In this document: positions 9,651-18,548 of the stretch, one piece after another | Numbering within the stretch: position 1 is the first letter of the stretch | Layout of the letters: the number at the start of each line of letters is the position of its first letter | NCBI GenBank assembly: GCA_003022945.1 | Contig: PXRZ01000014.1 | Coordinates: 1 to 64,000, forward strand | Direction: 5' to 3' | Source of the DNA: Halobacteriales archaeon QS_8_69_73 | GTDB lineage: Archaea > Halobacteriota > Halobacteria > Halobacteriales > Haloarculaceae | Length of the DNA stretch: 64,000 nt | Notes under the pieces: model-generated | Database searches by the model: none | The model's input: the letters and a program-made list of their open reading frames with translations, nothing else | Told to the model about the DNA's origin: nothing | Made by a program: the position numbers and the translations under genes

Positions 9651-9658
9651 CGTTATAC
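9651..9658 (+). promoter_or_regulatory. TATA box of the aldehyde dehydrogenase/ThDP-enzyme operon
   Basis: CGTTATAC centred about 29 bp before the ATG at 9684 fits a leaderless haloarchaeal promoter and supports that start over the in-frame ATG at 9642. Confidence 0.5.
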
Positions 9659-9683
9659 CCTCGGCTGTCCTTCTATCGAGTGC

Positions 9684-11045
9684 ATGGACGTGATCAACCC
9701 CGCAACCGGTGAACGGGAGGCGACCTACGAGGAGGACACCCGCGAGGATGTCGACGCGGCACTCGATCGGGCGACGAGCACGTTCGGCGAGTGGCGCGAC
9801 CGGTCGGTTCGTGACCGCGAAGGCCTCCTCGATGCGGCCGGAAGCGTCCTTCGGGCGAACAAGCACGAGTACGCCGAGACGATGACCCGCGAGATGGGCA
9901 AGCCGATCACCCAGGCGCTCGCCGAGGTCGAAAAGTGTGCCCGGGCCTGTGACCACTACGCCGAGCACGCCAGCGTCTATCTCGACCCCGAACCGCATCC
10001 GAGTCCACCGGGATCGACGGTCAAGACGGTGTACGAACCGCTCGGGGCCGTCCTCGCGGTGATGCCCTGGAATTTCCCCTTCTGGCAGGTGTTCCGCTTC
10101 GCAGCGCCGTACGTCACGGCGGGGAACGTCGGGCTTCTCAAACACGCCTCGAACGTCCCGGGATGTGCGCGTGCCATCGAGGAGGTGTTTCGGAAGGCCG
10201 GCTACCCCGAGGGCGTCTTTCAGTCGCTGTTGATCTCATCGGACCTCGTCGACGACATGCTCGCCGACGACCGGCTCCGGGCGGCCACCCTCACCGGGAG
10301 CGGTCCAGCCGGACGGGCCGTCGCGTCGACGGCCGGGGAACAGCTCAAAAAGACCGTTCTCGAGCTCGGCGGGAGCGACCCGTTCGTCGTCCTCGACGAC
10401 GCCGACGTCGAAGCGGCGGCCGAGACCGGTGTGTGGGCGCGCAACCAGAACAACGGCCAGTCCTGCATCGCCGCCAAGCGGTTCGTCGTCCACACCGACG
10501 TGTACGACACCTTTCTGGACCGGTTCCTCGGAGAGATCGAAGCACTCACCGTCGGCGATCCGATGGACGAGGAAACCGACGTGGGCCCGCAGGCCCGCCA
10601 GGGTCTCCTCGACGACCTCCACGAACAGGTCGAAGCGAGCGTCGCCAGCGGTGCACGGGTCGTTACGGGCGGCGACCCGATGGACCGGGATGGAGTGTAC
10701 TACCCTCCGACAGTGCTGACGGATATCCCCGAGGGCAGTCCGGTCGATGCCGAGGAGGTGTTCGGTCCGGTCGCTGCGGTGTACGAAATCGACGACGAGG
10801 CTGCAGCCGTCGAGAAGGCCAACGACACGGAGTTCGGCCTCGGTGCCAGTATCTGGACGGACGACCGCGACCGCGGCGAGCGTATCGCCCGACAGGTCGA
10901 CGCCGGCTGTGTCTACGTCAACCAACTCGTGAAGTCGGACCCACGGGTTCCCTTCGGTGGTATCAACGAATCCGGATACGGGCGCGAACTCGCCGAGGAC
11001 GGCATCACGGAGTTCGTCAACCGCAAGACCGTCTGGGTGGAGTGA
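9684..11045 (+). CDS. NAD(P)+-dependent succinate-semialdehyde dehydrogenase-like aldehyde dehydrogenase (453 aa)
   Basis: This is an aldehyde dehydrogenase of the YneI/Sad-GabD type, which oxidises succinate semialdehyde to succinate. Visible are the substrate/cofactor block VMPWNFPFWQVFRFAAP, the catalytic Glu in LELGGSDPF (E227) and the catalytic Cys in GQSCIAAKR (C261). The C-terminal signature PFGGINESGYGREL is also present. The full length is normal. The next gene starts on the base after this stop codon, so the two are one translation unit with a ThDP-dependent decarboxylase-like enzyme. That arrangement suggests the semialdehyde is made by its partner. The exact aldehyde is inferred from family and context. 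Confidence 0.9.
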   Translation: MDVINPATGEREATYEEDTREDVDAALDRATSTFGEWRDRSVRDREGLLDAAGSVLRANKHEYAETMTREMGKPITQALAEVEKCARACDHYAEHASVYLDPEPHPSPPGSTVKTVYEPLGAVLAVMPWNFPFWQVFRFAAPYVTAGNVGLLKHASNVPGCARAIEEVFRKAGYPEGVFQSLLISSDLVDDMLADDRLRAATLTGSGPAGRAVASTAGEQLKKTVLELGGSDPFVVLDDADVEAAAETGVWARNQNNGQSCIAAKRFVVHTDVYDTFLDRFLGEIEALTVGDPMDEETDVGPQARQGLLDDLHEQVEASVASGARVVTGGDPMDRDGVYYPPTVLTDIPEGSPVDAEEVFGPVAAVYEIDDEAAAVEKANDTEFGLGASIWTDDRDRGERIARQVDAGCVYVNQLVKSDPRVPFGGINESGYGRELAEDGITEFVNRKTVWVE

Positions 11046-12626
11046 ATGACGGCCTCGGATCTGCTGGTGACCTGTCTCGAGCGCGAGGGTGTCGACCACG
11101 TCTTCGGCCTGCCGGGAGAGGAGATGGAGGACCTGTTATTCTCGCTCCGGACGTCGGACGTGACGTTCGTCCCGGTGCGCCACGAGCAGGGGGCGGCGTT
11201 CATGGCCGACGTCCACGGCCGGCTCACGGGCGATGCCGGCGTCTGTCTTTCGACGCTGGGCCCCGGGGCGACGAATCTCCTGACGGGCGTCGCGGACGCC
11301 CACTTGGACAAGAGCCCGCTCGTCGCGATCACCGCACAGGGCAGTCTCGAACGGCTTCACGTGGAGAGCCATCAGGCGATCGACGTTGTAGGGATGTTCG
11401 AGCCCGTGACCAAGTGGAACGCCCAGCTGAACGATCCGGACATCGTCCACGAATCGGTCCGCAAGGCGTTCAAGATCGCCGAGTACGAGAAACCCGGTGC
11501 AACCCATCTCGAACTCCCCGAAGACGTCGCGGGCGAGGATACGGAGGTGGATCCGCTTTCGACCCGTGAGCGTACTCGGGGTGCGGACCCGGACCCGGAG
11601 TCTCTCGCCCGCGTCGAGGCGCTGCTCCGCGAGTCCGAGCGACCCCTGCTCGTCGCGGGCAACGGCGCCGTCCGCACGGGGGCTGCGGGCCCGCTCCGCG
11701 AGCTGGTGGCCGTGACGGACCTCCCGGTCGTGTCCACGTACATGGGCAAGGGAGCCGTCTCGGATGACGATGAGCACTCGCTGATGACGCTCGATTCGGG
11801 TGCCCACGAGGAGGCGGCCGATGCCATCGCGGATGCCGACCTCCTGCTCACCGTCGGCTACGACATCGCCGAACACGATCCCGCCGACTGGAGACGCGAC
11901 GATGCCGCCGTGGTTCACATCGATAGCGAACCGGCCGAAGTGTACGAAGCGTACAATCCCGACGTGGAGGTGGTCGCGGACATCGGTCGCACCCTCCAGG
12001 AATTGACCGAGTGGTGTGAAGCGACGGCAGCGAGCTTCGACACCGAGTGGTATTCCGACCTCCGCAAACACATCGTCGCCGATATCGACCGCGAGCCGGC
12101 CGACACACCGCCGTTCACCGTTCGGGACGTCCTCCCGATACTGCGCGAGGCGATGGCGTCCGATGACGTGTTGATCTCGGACGTCGGGAGTCACAAGATG
12201 GCGATCGCGCAGAACTTCCCCACGTACGAGCCCAACACCTGTCTCATCTCGAACGGGCTCGCCTCGATGGGGATCGCCGTTCCCGGCGGGCTCGCGGCCG
12301 ACCTCGCGATCGATGAGAACGTGGTCGCAGCGACCGGAGACGGTGGCTTTCTGATGAACGCTGCGGAGATAGAGACCGCGACCCGCACGGGGTGTAGTTA
12401 CACTATCGTCGTGTTCGTCGACGACGACTACGGGTTGATTTCCGAAAAGCAGTTGGACCACACGGACGAGACGGTCGGGACGGGCCTGACGAACCCGGAT
12501 TTCGTCACCTTCGCGGAGAGTTTCGGTATCGACGGCTACCGACCGGAATCCCCCGCCGAACTTCAGGACGTCTTCGAGGCCGCTATCGGGGGCGGAATGG
12601 CACTGGTCGAGATTCCAGTCGAGTAG
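11046..12626 (+). CDS. ThDP-dependent enzyme of the acetolactate synthase family, candidate 2-oxoglutarate decarboxylase (526 aa)
   Basis: Three domains of the pyruvate-oxidase/acetolactate-synthase superfamily are present. The N-terminal Pyr domain carries the catalytic Glu in RHEQGAAFMAD (E47) and the block LSTLGPGATNL. A central Rossmann-like domain follows. The C-terminal PP domain carries the Mg/ThDP motif TGDGGFLMNAAE (from about residue 430). The segment HVESHQAIDVVGMFEPVTKW and the overall pattern resemble, from memory, the cyanobacterial 2-oxoglutarate decarboxylase first annotated as acetolactate synthase. There it is also adjacent to succinate-semialdehyde dehydrogenase. No small regulatory IlvN gene is nearby, which argues against valine synthesis. 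Acetolactate synthase or another 2-oxoacid decarboxylase remains possible. Confidence 0.85.
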   Translation: MTASDLLVTCLEREGVDHVFGLPGEEMEDLLFSLRTSDVTFVPVRHEQGAAFMADVHGRLTGDAGVCLSTLGPGATNLLTGVADAHLDKSPLVAITAQGSLERLHVESHQAIDVVGMFEPVTKWNAQLNDPDIVHESVRKAFKIAEYEKPGATHLELPEDVAGEDTEVDPLSTRERTRGADPDPESLARVEALLRESERPLLVAGNGAVRTGAAGPLRELVAVTDLPVVSTYMGKGAVSDDDEHSLMTLDSGAHEEAADAIADADLLLTVGYDIAEHDPADWRRDDAAVVHIDSEPAEVYEAYNPDVEVVADIGRTLQELTEWCEATAASFDTEWYSDLRKHIVADIDREPADTPPFTVRDVLPILREAMASDDVLISDVGSHKMAIAQNFPTYEPNTCLISNGLASMGIAVPGGLAADLAIDENVVAATGDGGFLMNAAEIETATRTGCSYTIVVFVDDDYGLISEKQLDHTDETVGTGLTNPDFVTFAESFGIDGYRPESPAELQDVFEAAIGGGMALVEIPVE

Positions 12627-12699
12627 GCGGCTGGCGGTCGCTCACCTGGATTCCGCTGGACCTCCGTCAGTTTGTCCGTGAAAGCCACAGTTCTACCAC

Positions 12700-12900
12700 C
12701 GAACATCTATCCGACGCTTCGGTTCTTGTCTCTCGACCTGACTTGCCGTATGACTCCCCGAGTAGCGCTCCGGCGGCCATCCCGGCGATGATTCCTTCGA
12801 ATCAAAGACTGCTCCGCCGAGTCCTCCAGCAAGGGCCCCTCCGAGGACTTGGTGAACGTCTCGACGTTCTCGTTTGTTTTCTCTCGAGGCGACCTGCCGG
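12700..12900 (-). pseudogene. Possible remnant of a glycine-zipper protein in a gene-poor stretch (12627-13138)
   Basis: On the minus strand one frame reads VHQVLGGALAGGLGGAVFD and the next continues GIIAGMAAGALLGESYGKSG. This is a glycine-zipper-like pattern split by a frame change near 12795. No start or full domain is present. The remainder of the 510-bp gap to the next gene holds nothing I can assign. Confidence 0.3.
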
Positions 12901-13138
12901 ACGAACTTGAGTGCGTGACTGCCATAATTGGGATACGTCTCGGAGTCCCACTACATATCTGTTCGCGGTGTAATCCTGACGGGCCAGCGGCGGCGGCCGC
13001 TAACATATCGGGCGTCGTGACGGGAAGCACACCACAGAAAGGGCCACATTCATGACTGCTCATGAGACACTTTACGACGTTCGAGAGCAAACCGGGAATC
13101 CCGTCCACGCGTCAGTCGACGGCGTGATTGACCTGTAC

Positions 13139-13369
13139 TCACGTAGGCAGAAAATCCACGTACCGACCACCAGGATGCTGATTTGCCGTATAGCCGGCAT
13201 CCTCGACAGCAGTGACGAGTACTCTCGGTTCGGCCTCCCCGTCAACCGTGGCGGAATTGTTCGTCCGGTCGACCGCTACTGATTCAACTCCATCGACGTC
13301 TCGTAGGGCTTCAACAGTCTGTTCGCAGCCGTCGCAGCTCATTCCCTCGACGGTGAGTGTCACGCTCAT
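13139..13369 (-). CDS. Heavy-metal-associated (HMA) copper chaperone, CopZ-like (76 aa)
   Basis: This is a small cytosolic metallochaperone. The N-terminal strand VTLTVEGMSCDGCEQTVE holds the copper-binding GMxCxxC motif with cysteines 12 and 15, followed by the ferredoxin-like fold ending VLVTAVEDAGY. About ten extra residues follow the usual end of the domain. ATG 13369 is chosen because the frame upstream is not HMA-like and a TATA-like box lies about 25 bp away. It is divergent from the Lrp-TRASH regulator and probably delivers Cu(I) to the neighbouring ATPase. Confidence 0.88.
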   Translation of the reverse strand: MSVTLTVEGMSCDGCEQTVEALRDVDGVESVAVDRTNNSATVDGEAEPRVLVTAVEDAGYTANQHPGGRYVDFLPT

Positions 13370-13496
13370 ACCTAGATGTACGGCAGCCGCATTTATTCCG
13401 ATTACTGCTTCGATACTAAGCTGACCGACCGGCGAGATTTCGGATCTAAAGCAATTCGGGAACAACTGTTTTTAGACCGTAATTCATGGCGTAGTC
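13370..13496. promoter_or_regulatory. Divergent promoter region of the copZ-like gene and the Lrp-TRASH regulator
   Basis: The 127-bp gap holds an A/T-rich box on each strand. One is GGAATAAATG, read leftward at about 13389-13398 and 20-30 bp from the chaperone start. The other is TTTTTAGA at about 13468-13475, 22-29 bp before the regulator start. Both genes look leaderless. A shared operator for the regulator is likely here but I see no clear palindrome. Confidence 0.4.
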
Positions 13497-14093
13497 ATGC
13501 GAGACCTCGACGAAACCGACCTTGAGATCCTGCAGTTACTGATGGAGGATGCCCGTCGACCCTTTCGGGATATCGCCGACATCGTAGACCTCTCGCCGCC
13601 TGCGGTGTCTGACCGTGTAACTCGACTACAAGAGTTGGGCATCATCCGCCGGTTCACGATCGATATCGATCGCTCGCAGCTCCACGAGGGTGTTCCTGTG
13701 CTTCTCGAACTACACCTTGATCCGACGACGGTCGAGACGGTTCGTGAAGCCTTGCGTACCGCTGATCCCGTTGAGCAGCTTCTCGTCACGGCCGAGTCCC
13801 ATCTCGTGTGTCAGTGTTATATCCCGGACGGCGACGTTCGGGAGTGGCTATCCGAGACGATCGACCTCACGGCGATCGATGAGTACACTGTAACGATGCT
13901 ATCCGACGTGATGTGGACACCGAGCATCAAGGGTGCTGACTTCGCGCTCACGTGTGCCGAATGCGGGAACCATGTTACCGCGAACGGGGTTTCGACGCGA
14001 ATCGGCGACGAGCTGTACCAATTCTGTTGTCCATTATGTGAGACACGGTTCGAAGAGCAGCACGAGCATCTTCAGGAGAATGCTGTCGATTAG
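13497..14093 (+). CDS. Lrp/AsnC-type regulator with C-terminal TRASH metal-binding domain (198 aa)
   Basis: This is a predicted copper-responsive transcription factor. Residues 1-60 form an Lrp/AsnC winged helix (DLDETDLEILQLLMEDARR). The middle is a degenerate ligand domain with a VCQC pair. Residues about 150-190 form a TRASH zinc-ribbon-like metal domain with cysteines 153, 156, 177, 178 and 181 (CAECG ... FCCPLCETRFEE). Such HTH-TRASH proteins control copper ATPase genes in archaea. Its position between the chaperone and the copper ATPase supports that role here. Confidence 0.88.
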   Translation: MRDLDETDLEILQLLMEDARRPFRDIADIVDLSPPAVSDRVTRLQELGIIRRFTIDIDRSQLHEGVPVLLELHLDPTTVETVREALRTADPVEQLLVTAESHLVCQCYIPDGDVREWLSETIDLTAIDEYTVTMLSDVMWTPSIKGADFALTCAECGNHVTANGVSTRIGDELYQFCCPLCETRFEEQHEHLQENAVD

Positions 14094-14172
14094 CCCATCA
14101 GTGAAGCAGCTCAAAAGCACTTTCGAATCAAAGAAATACGAAGCGAGCGGCCACAGGTTGTTAACAGAAATC

Positions 14173-14182
14173 CGCATAAGTA
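14173..14182 (+). promoter_or_regulatory. TATA-like element of the copper ATPase gene
   Basis: CGCATAAGTA lies 22-31 bp before ATG 14204, consistent with a leaderless transcript separate from the upstream regulator gene. Confidence 0.4.
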
Positions 14183-14203
14183 CGTATCCCCTATGTCTCC
14201 GTA

Positions 14204-16694
14204 ATGAGTGAACGGACGGTCTCCCTCGACATCCAGGGGATGAGTTGCACCAGCTGCGCGCAATCGATCACTGACGCCCTCGACGCACTCGATGGCATCT
14301 CAGATACGACCATCAACTTCGCCACTGACGAGGGCACCGTCACGTACGATCCTGAGCGGGTATCGCTCGCTGAGATTTACCAAGCCGTTGACGATGCGGG
14401 CTACCGCGCGCTTCGCGAGTCTGTCTCGATCGGCATCGTAGACATGACCTGCGCCAACTGTGCGGAGACGAACCAGCAGGCACTCGAACGAGCACCTGGT
14501 GTTATCCGCGCAGAGGTCAACTTCGCGACCGACGAAGCCCAAGTCGAGTACAATCCCGCGGAGATCTCCGTCAACGAACTCTACGACGCGATCGAAGACG
14601 CCGGCTACACACCCATCCGCGAGACTGAATCCGACGCGGACGGCCAATCAGAGCAGGACCGTCGCGAGGCCGCCCGCACCGCAGAAATCCGTAAACAGTT
14701 GCGTCTCACCCTGTTCGGGGCAGTCCTTTCAGCACCGCTCGTCTTCTTCCTCGTCGAGCGATTCCTCTTCGGTGGTGGTATCCTGCCCGAGTCGATCCTC
14801 GGTATCGAGTTCGGCTGGGTCGAGTTCGTACTCGCGACGCCGGTGCAGGCGGTACTCGGCTGGCAGTTCTACGAGAACTCCTACAAGGCGCTCGCGAAGA
14901 ACCGCCGGGCGAACATGGATGTCCTCATCGCGCTGGGCTCCTCGACCGCGTATCTCTACAGCGTCGCCGTGCTCCTCGGACTCGTCGCGGGTGGGCTCTA
15001 CTTCGACACGGCGGCGCTCATCCTCGTGTTCATCACGCTCGGCAACTACCTCGAGGCCCGCTCGAAGGGGCAGGCCGGCAAGGCGCTCCGCACGCTCCTC
15101 GAGATGGGCGCCGACACCGCGACCCTCGTCGAAGCGGACGGGACTGAACGCGAGGTGAAAGTCCGCCCCGGCGAGAAGATTCCGACGGATGGTGTCGTGA
15201 TCGAGGGGCAGAGCGCCGTCGACGAGTCGATGATCACTGGCGAATCGGTGCCGGTCGAGAAGAGCGAGAGCGACGAGGTCGTCGGCGCGACCATCAACGA
15301 GAACGGCGTTCTGGTCGTCGAGGCGACGAAGGTGGGCTCGGAGACCGCACTCCAGCAGATCGTCCAGCTCGTCAAGGACGCTCAGAGTCGCCAGCCCGAG
15401 ATCCAGAACCTCGCCGACCGCATCAGCGCGTACTTCGTACCCGCGGTCATCCTCAACGCAGTGATCTGGGCGAGCGTCTGGTACTTGTTCCCCGAGGCGC
15501 TCGCGGGTCTCGTCAACGCGCTCCCGCTGTGGGGGCTCGTCACCGGTGGGCCCGCGATCGCTGGTGGCACGGTGACCGTGTTCGAATTCGCGATTATCGT
15601 GTTCGCCTCTGCGGTGCTCATCGCGTGTCCGTGCGCGCTCGGCCTGGCGACGCCGGCGGCGACCATGGTCGGCACGACCCTCGGCGCACAGAACGGCGTG
15701 CTGTTCCACCGATGTACTCGTTCTCGACGAGGAACGAACCGCGACCAACGGTGGGACCGATGCTGCGGCCGACGGCGGCCAACTGGCAGCGCATGAAACA
15801 GTCGACCAGGATTTCGTCCTGCGCGTTGCAGCGAGTGCCGAGAGCGGAAGCGAACACCCGCTCGCCGAGGCCATCGTCGACGGGGCCGAGGAGCGCGGCC
15901 TCGACGTCGAGGCGCCCGACGAGTTCGAGAACATACCAGGCCACGGTATCAGGGCGACGATCAGCGACGGCGAGGTCCTGGTCGGCAATCGCAAGCTCCT
16001 GCGGGACGACGGCATCGACCCGTCGCCGGTCGAGGACGACCTGGAACGACTGGAAAGCGATGGGAAGACTGCGATGCTGGTCGCACTGAACGGTCGGCTG
16101 CTGGGCATCATGGCGGACGCGGACACGATCAAGGAGAGTGCGGCCGAGGCCGTCGCGCAGCTGCGTGAGCGCGAGATTGACGTCTGGATGATCACCGGCG
16201 ACAACGAGCGCACCGCACGGGCGGTCGCCGAGCAGGTCGGCATCGGTCCCGACAATGTCCAGGCGGAGGTGCTGCCCGAGGACAAGGCCGACGTCGTCGA
16301 GGAGATCCAGTCGGACGGTCGCCGAGTGATGATGATCGGTGATGGCGTGAACGACGCGCCCGCCCTCGCTGCGGCCTACGTCGGGACGGCGATCGGCAGC
16401 GGGACCGACGTCGCCATCGAGGCGGCGGACGTCACGCTCATGCGCGACGATCCGCTGGACGTGCTGAAGGCGATTCGTATCTCCGCGGGGACGCTCTCGA
16501 AGGTCAAGCAGAACCTCGGGTGGGCGCTCGGCTACAATACGCTGCTGATCCCGCTGGCGTCGCTCGGGCTGCTCCAGCCGGTGCTGGCGGCCGCGGCGAT
16601 GGCGTTCTCGAGCGTGAGCGTGCTGACGAACACGCTTCTATTCAGACGGTACACGCCGGATCACGAGTACAAGCTCTTCGGACGCTTCCGGTAG
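14204..16694 (+). pseudogene. copA: Copper-translocating P-type ATPase lacking its phosphorylation loop
   Basis: The first frame encodes two HMA domains (GMSCTSC, C15/C18, and DMTCANC, C83/C86). It continues with the membrane region, the actuator TGES loop ([12 protein letters not shown]) and the transmembrane [12 protein letters not shown] copper motif, ending at QNGVLF. From about 15707 homology continues in another frame: [36 protein letters not shown] and IGDGVNDAPALA, to the C-terminus KLFGRFR. The segment between (normally KGG...DKTGTLT..., about 31 residues) is absent. The phosphorylated aspartate is therefore lost and the frame shifted. Apart from this roughly 90-bp gap the gene looks freshly intact. 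If real, copper export by this pump is abolished. Confidence 0.85.
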
Positions 16695-16762
16695 GTACGT
16701 TACCCGCCGGGAGTTACCGTCTACGACCCAGACTCACGGACACCACTCATCAACCTCAATCG

Positions 16763-16918
16763 ATGACAACTATCACCACTGATTCCGTTCGCACGTACCT
16801 CGAACAGCGAGCATCCGAGGAACCGACGTGTCTCGAAGCGAACGACATCGCTGCTGACCTCGAGACATCACCGAAAGCACTCGTACAGTACCTCCACCGG
16901 GGTGAATCGAACATATGA
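16763..16918 (+). CDS. Short HTH-like protein, possibly truncated (51 aa)
   Basis: The frame from ATG 16763 reads VRTYLEQRASEEPTCLEAND followed by IAADLETSPKALVQYLH. This looks like the start of a winged helix similar to small haloarchaeal HTH proteins, but it stops where a recognition helix would follow. Its stop overlaps the next start (ATGA). It may be a shortened regulator translated to couple the next gene. Confidence 0.45.
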   Translation: MTTITTDSVRTYLEQRASEEPTCLEANDIAADLETSPKALVQYLHRGESNI

Positions 16919-17559
16919 CTCAAGAGACAGAGAACGATATACCGATGATCACGCTCAAAACAGTCGACCGACTCGTCGGTCTCCTCGTTGTCGGGCTCAT
17001 CCTGTTCGGGAGCTACAGCTGGTGGCAAGCGACGCGGCGGGCGCTCGCACGGGACGGGATGATGAGCCGGATGATGGGGACGATGCCGGGGATGGACCCG
17101 ATCTGGTATCTGTTCGGGACACTCGTTACGGTGAGCGTCGTACTTGGCGTCTATGTCGTGAGTCGAGAGCAGCTTGCTGACGTACTCTTGACATCGACGC
17201 CACCGAGTGAAGCGAACGCTGAGCGTGATGAACCAGACGGATCTACGAGTCTCAGTGTCAATCCACCCGAGCATCCATCGGAGCAACCCCCACAGGAGTC
17301 GTCGACGACCGATTCAACTCCGGATCGAACCTCGACACTGACCGTTCTGCCGGAGGACGAGCGACGCGTTATCGACCCGATTCTGGAATCACCCGGTCTG
17401 ACACAGGTTGAACTTCGCGCTCGGGCTGACTTCTCGAAAGCGAAAGTGAGCCAGACCGTCAGCGAACTCGAAGACCGAGGCTTGATCTACCGCGAAAAGC
17501 AGGGACGGACATATCGCGTCTATCCGGGAGAACTACTGAAGGAACAACAGCAATCGTGA
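16915..17559 (+). CDS. Membrane-anchored winged-helix regulator with Met-rich loop (214 aa)
   Basis: Two N-terminal transmembrane helices (LVGLLVVGLILFGSYSWW and WYLFGTLVTVSVVLGVYVV) flank a methionine-rich stretch, DGMMSRMMGTMPGMD, that could sense copper or another soft metal outside the cell. A low-complexity Ser/Pro/Thr linker leads to a MarR-like winged helix at about residues 140-205 (LTQVELRARADFSKAKVSQT, then DRGLIYREKQGRTYRV). A one-component membrane metal sensor is a reasonable inference from its place in the copper island. Confidence 0.75.
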   Translation: MTQETENDIPMITLKTVDRLVGLLVVGLILFGSYSWWQATRRALARDGMMSRMMGTMPGMDPIWYLFGTLVTVSVVLGVYVVSREQLADVLLTSTPPSEANAERDEPDGSTSLSVNPPEHPSEQPPQESSTTDSTPDRTSTLTVLPEDERRVIDPILESPGLTQVELRARADFSKAKVSQTVSELEDRGLIYREKQGRTYRVYPGELLKEQQQS

Positions 17560-17607
17560 TCGAAGTCGGACGATCCTCCCTGCTCGTCGTCGCCTATGCG
17601 ACCGGCG

Positions 17608-17622
17608 TGCTCAGTTTTTTTC
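17608..17622 (+). terminator. T-rich terminator after the membrane regulator
   Basis: A run of seven T residues follows a GC-rich stretch about 55 bp after the stop codon, a typical archaeal oligo-T terminator. Confidence 0.45.
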
Positions 17623-17766
17623 CATAGCACCGAATCTATACCGTTAGGGAGGCCGTTGCTGTGAACTGCCCCGGGTCACATGGTTCGAGAGACCTTCGGT
17701 ATCTCGTCATTAATGGAAATCTTTGATTTCCCGCCAGCAGTCGGATTCCGTCGGAATCCGACAGTA

Positions 17767-17868
17767 TCATGAGTCGGCTTCGCCGTCTCGGACGACCCCG
17801 AGGCAGTTGACCTGCTCTGCCTGTAGAAGACCGGTCACTGTCAAGAACGGCCGCGACGAACGATCCTA
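17767..17868 (-). pseudogene. 3' remnant of a gene in the 17560-17984 gap
   Basis: The minus strand has an open, coding-like stretch with no start (…PFLTVTGLLQAEQVNCLGV… ending EADS) between two stop codons. It looks like the last third of a small protein. I do not recognise the family. The rest of this 425-bp gap holds only short inverted repeats. Confidence 0.3.
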
Positions 17869-17984
17869 TCTCATAGACACGTTCATATTGCTCTATGAAC
17901 GTTCTAACCGATTCTGAGAGGACCGTTCACGCCCACAGGGATAAATCCGTAGCGCATCTATGTGGAAGTGTAGGTGACGACAAC

Positions 17985-18299
17985 ATGCGAAACTTCACAC
18001 GAACTATATTGGCCGCTCTTGCGGTCCTCATGCTTGCCGTCGGCGGCGTTGCCGCCCACGGGAGTGACGGTGCCGCTTCGGACCAAGATCCCGTCCCTGA
18101 GAACGCCTCGGCGGATGAACGGGGAACATGGATGGAACAACATATGACCGAGCACATGGGCGCGGATTCGGCCGCGCAGATGCAGGACCGGATGGGTATG
18201 AGCTACGAGCAAATGGGCTCCGTAATGAAGGGAATGATGGACGACGAAGGGATGGATAATATGATGAATGAAAACGGGTCGGGAACGGGGTGTCACTAA
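17985..18299 (+). CDS. Secreted Met/His-rich protein, probable copper-binding (104 aa)
   Basis: An N-terminal Sec-type signal (TILAALAVLMLAVGGVAAHG) with a likely cut after GVAA leads into an acidic mature protein. This is rich in methionine and histidine: EQHMTEHMG, QMQDRMGMSYEQMG and MKGMMDDEGMDNMM, ending in TGCH. Regularly spaced Met residues like these commonly bind Cu(I) in extracellular copper-resistance proteins. No named family is recognised. ATG 17985 is chosen over an earlier in-frame ATG because it begins the signal peptide. Confidence 0.7.
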   Translation: MRNFTRTILAALAVLMLAVGGVAAHGSDGAASDQDPVPENASADERGTWMEQHMTEHMGADSAAQMQDRMGMSYEQMGSVMKGMMDDEGMDNMMNENGSGTGCH

Positions 18300-18548
18300 G
18301 AACCAAACGACGGAGATTGAAATTATAGAATGTACCCCAAGATCACGCCTAATTTTCCGACGTGGACGCTTTGTTCACCGGATTTTGAGACCTATCCCGG
18401 CTGAAGATCAGGCAAAGAGGGTCAGGGACCCCGTAGATAGGGACACGAATCAGGATACTCTGAAGTTGAGAACGCTGAAGTTCGTCAGATACGCCATCTC
18501 CGACGATGGAGCATATCACGAAATTGAGGCTTGGAACCCGCTCTCTAG

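Noticed and set aside
9471-9660. Minus frame ending TKGDGRSYV upstream of the aldehyde dehydrogenase
   Set aside because: No clear start, family or promoter; noted within the intergenic entry.
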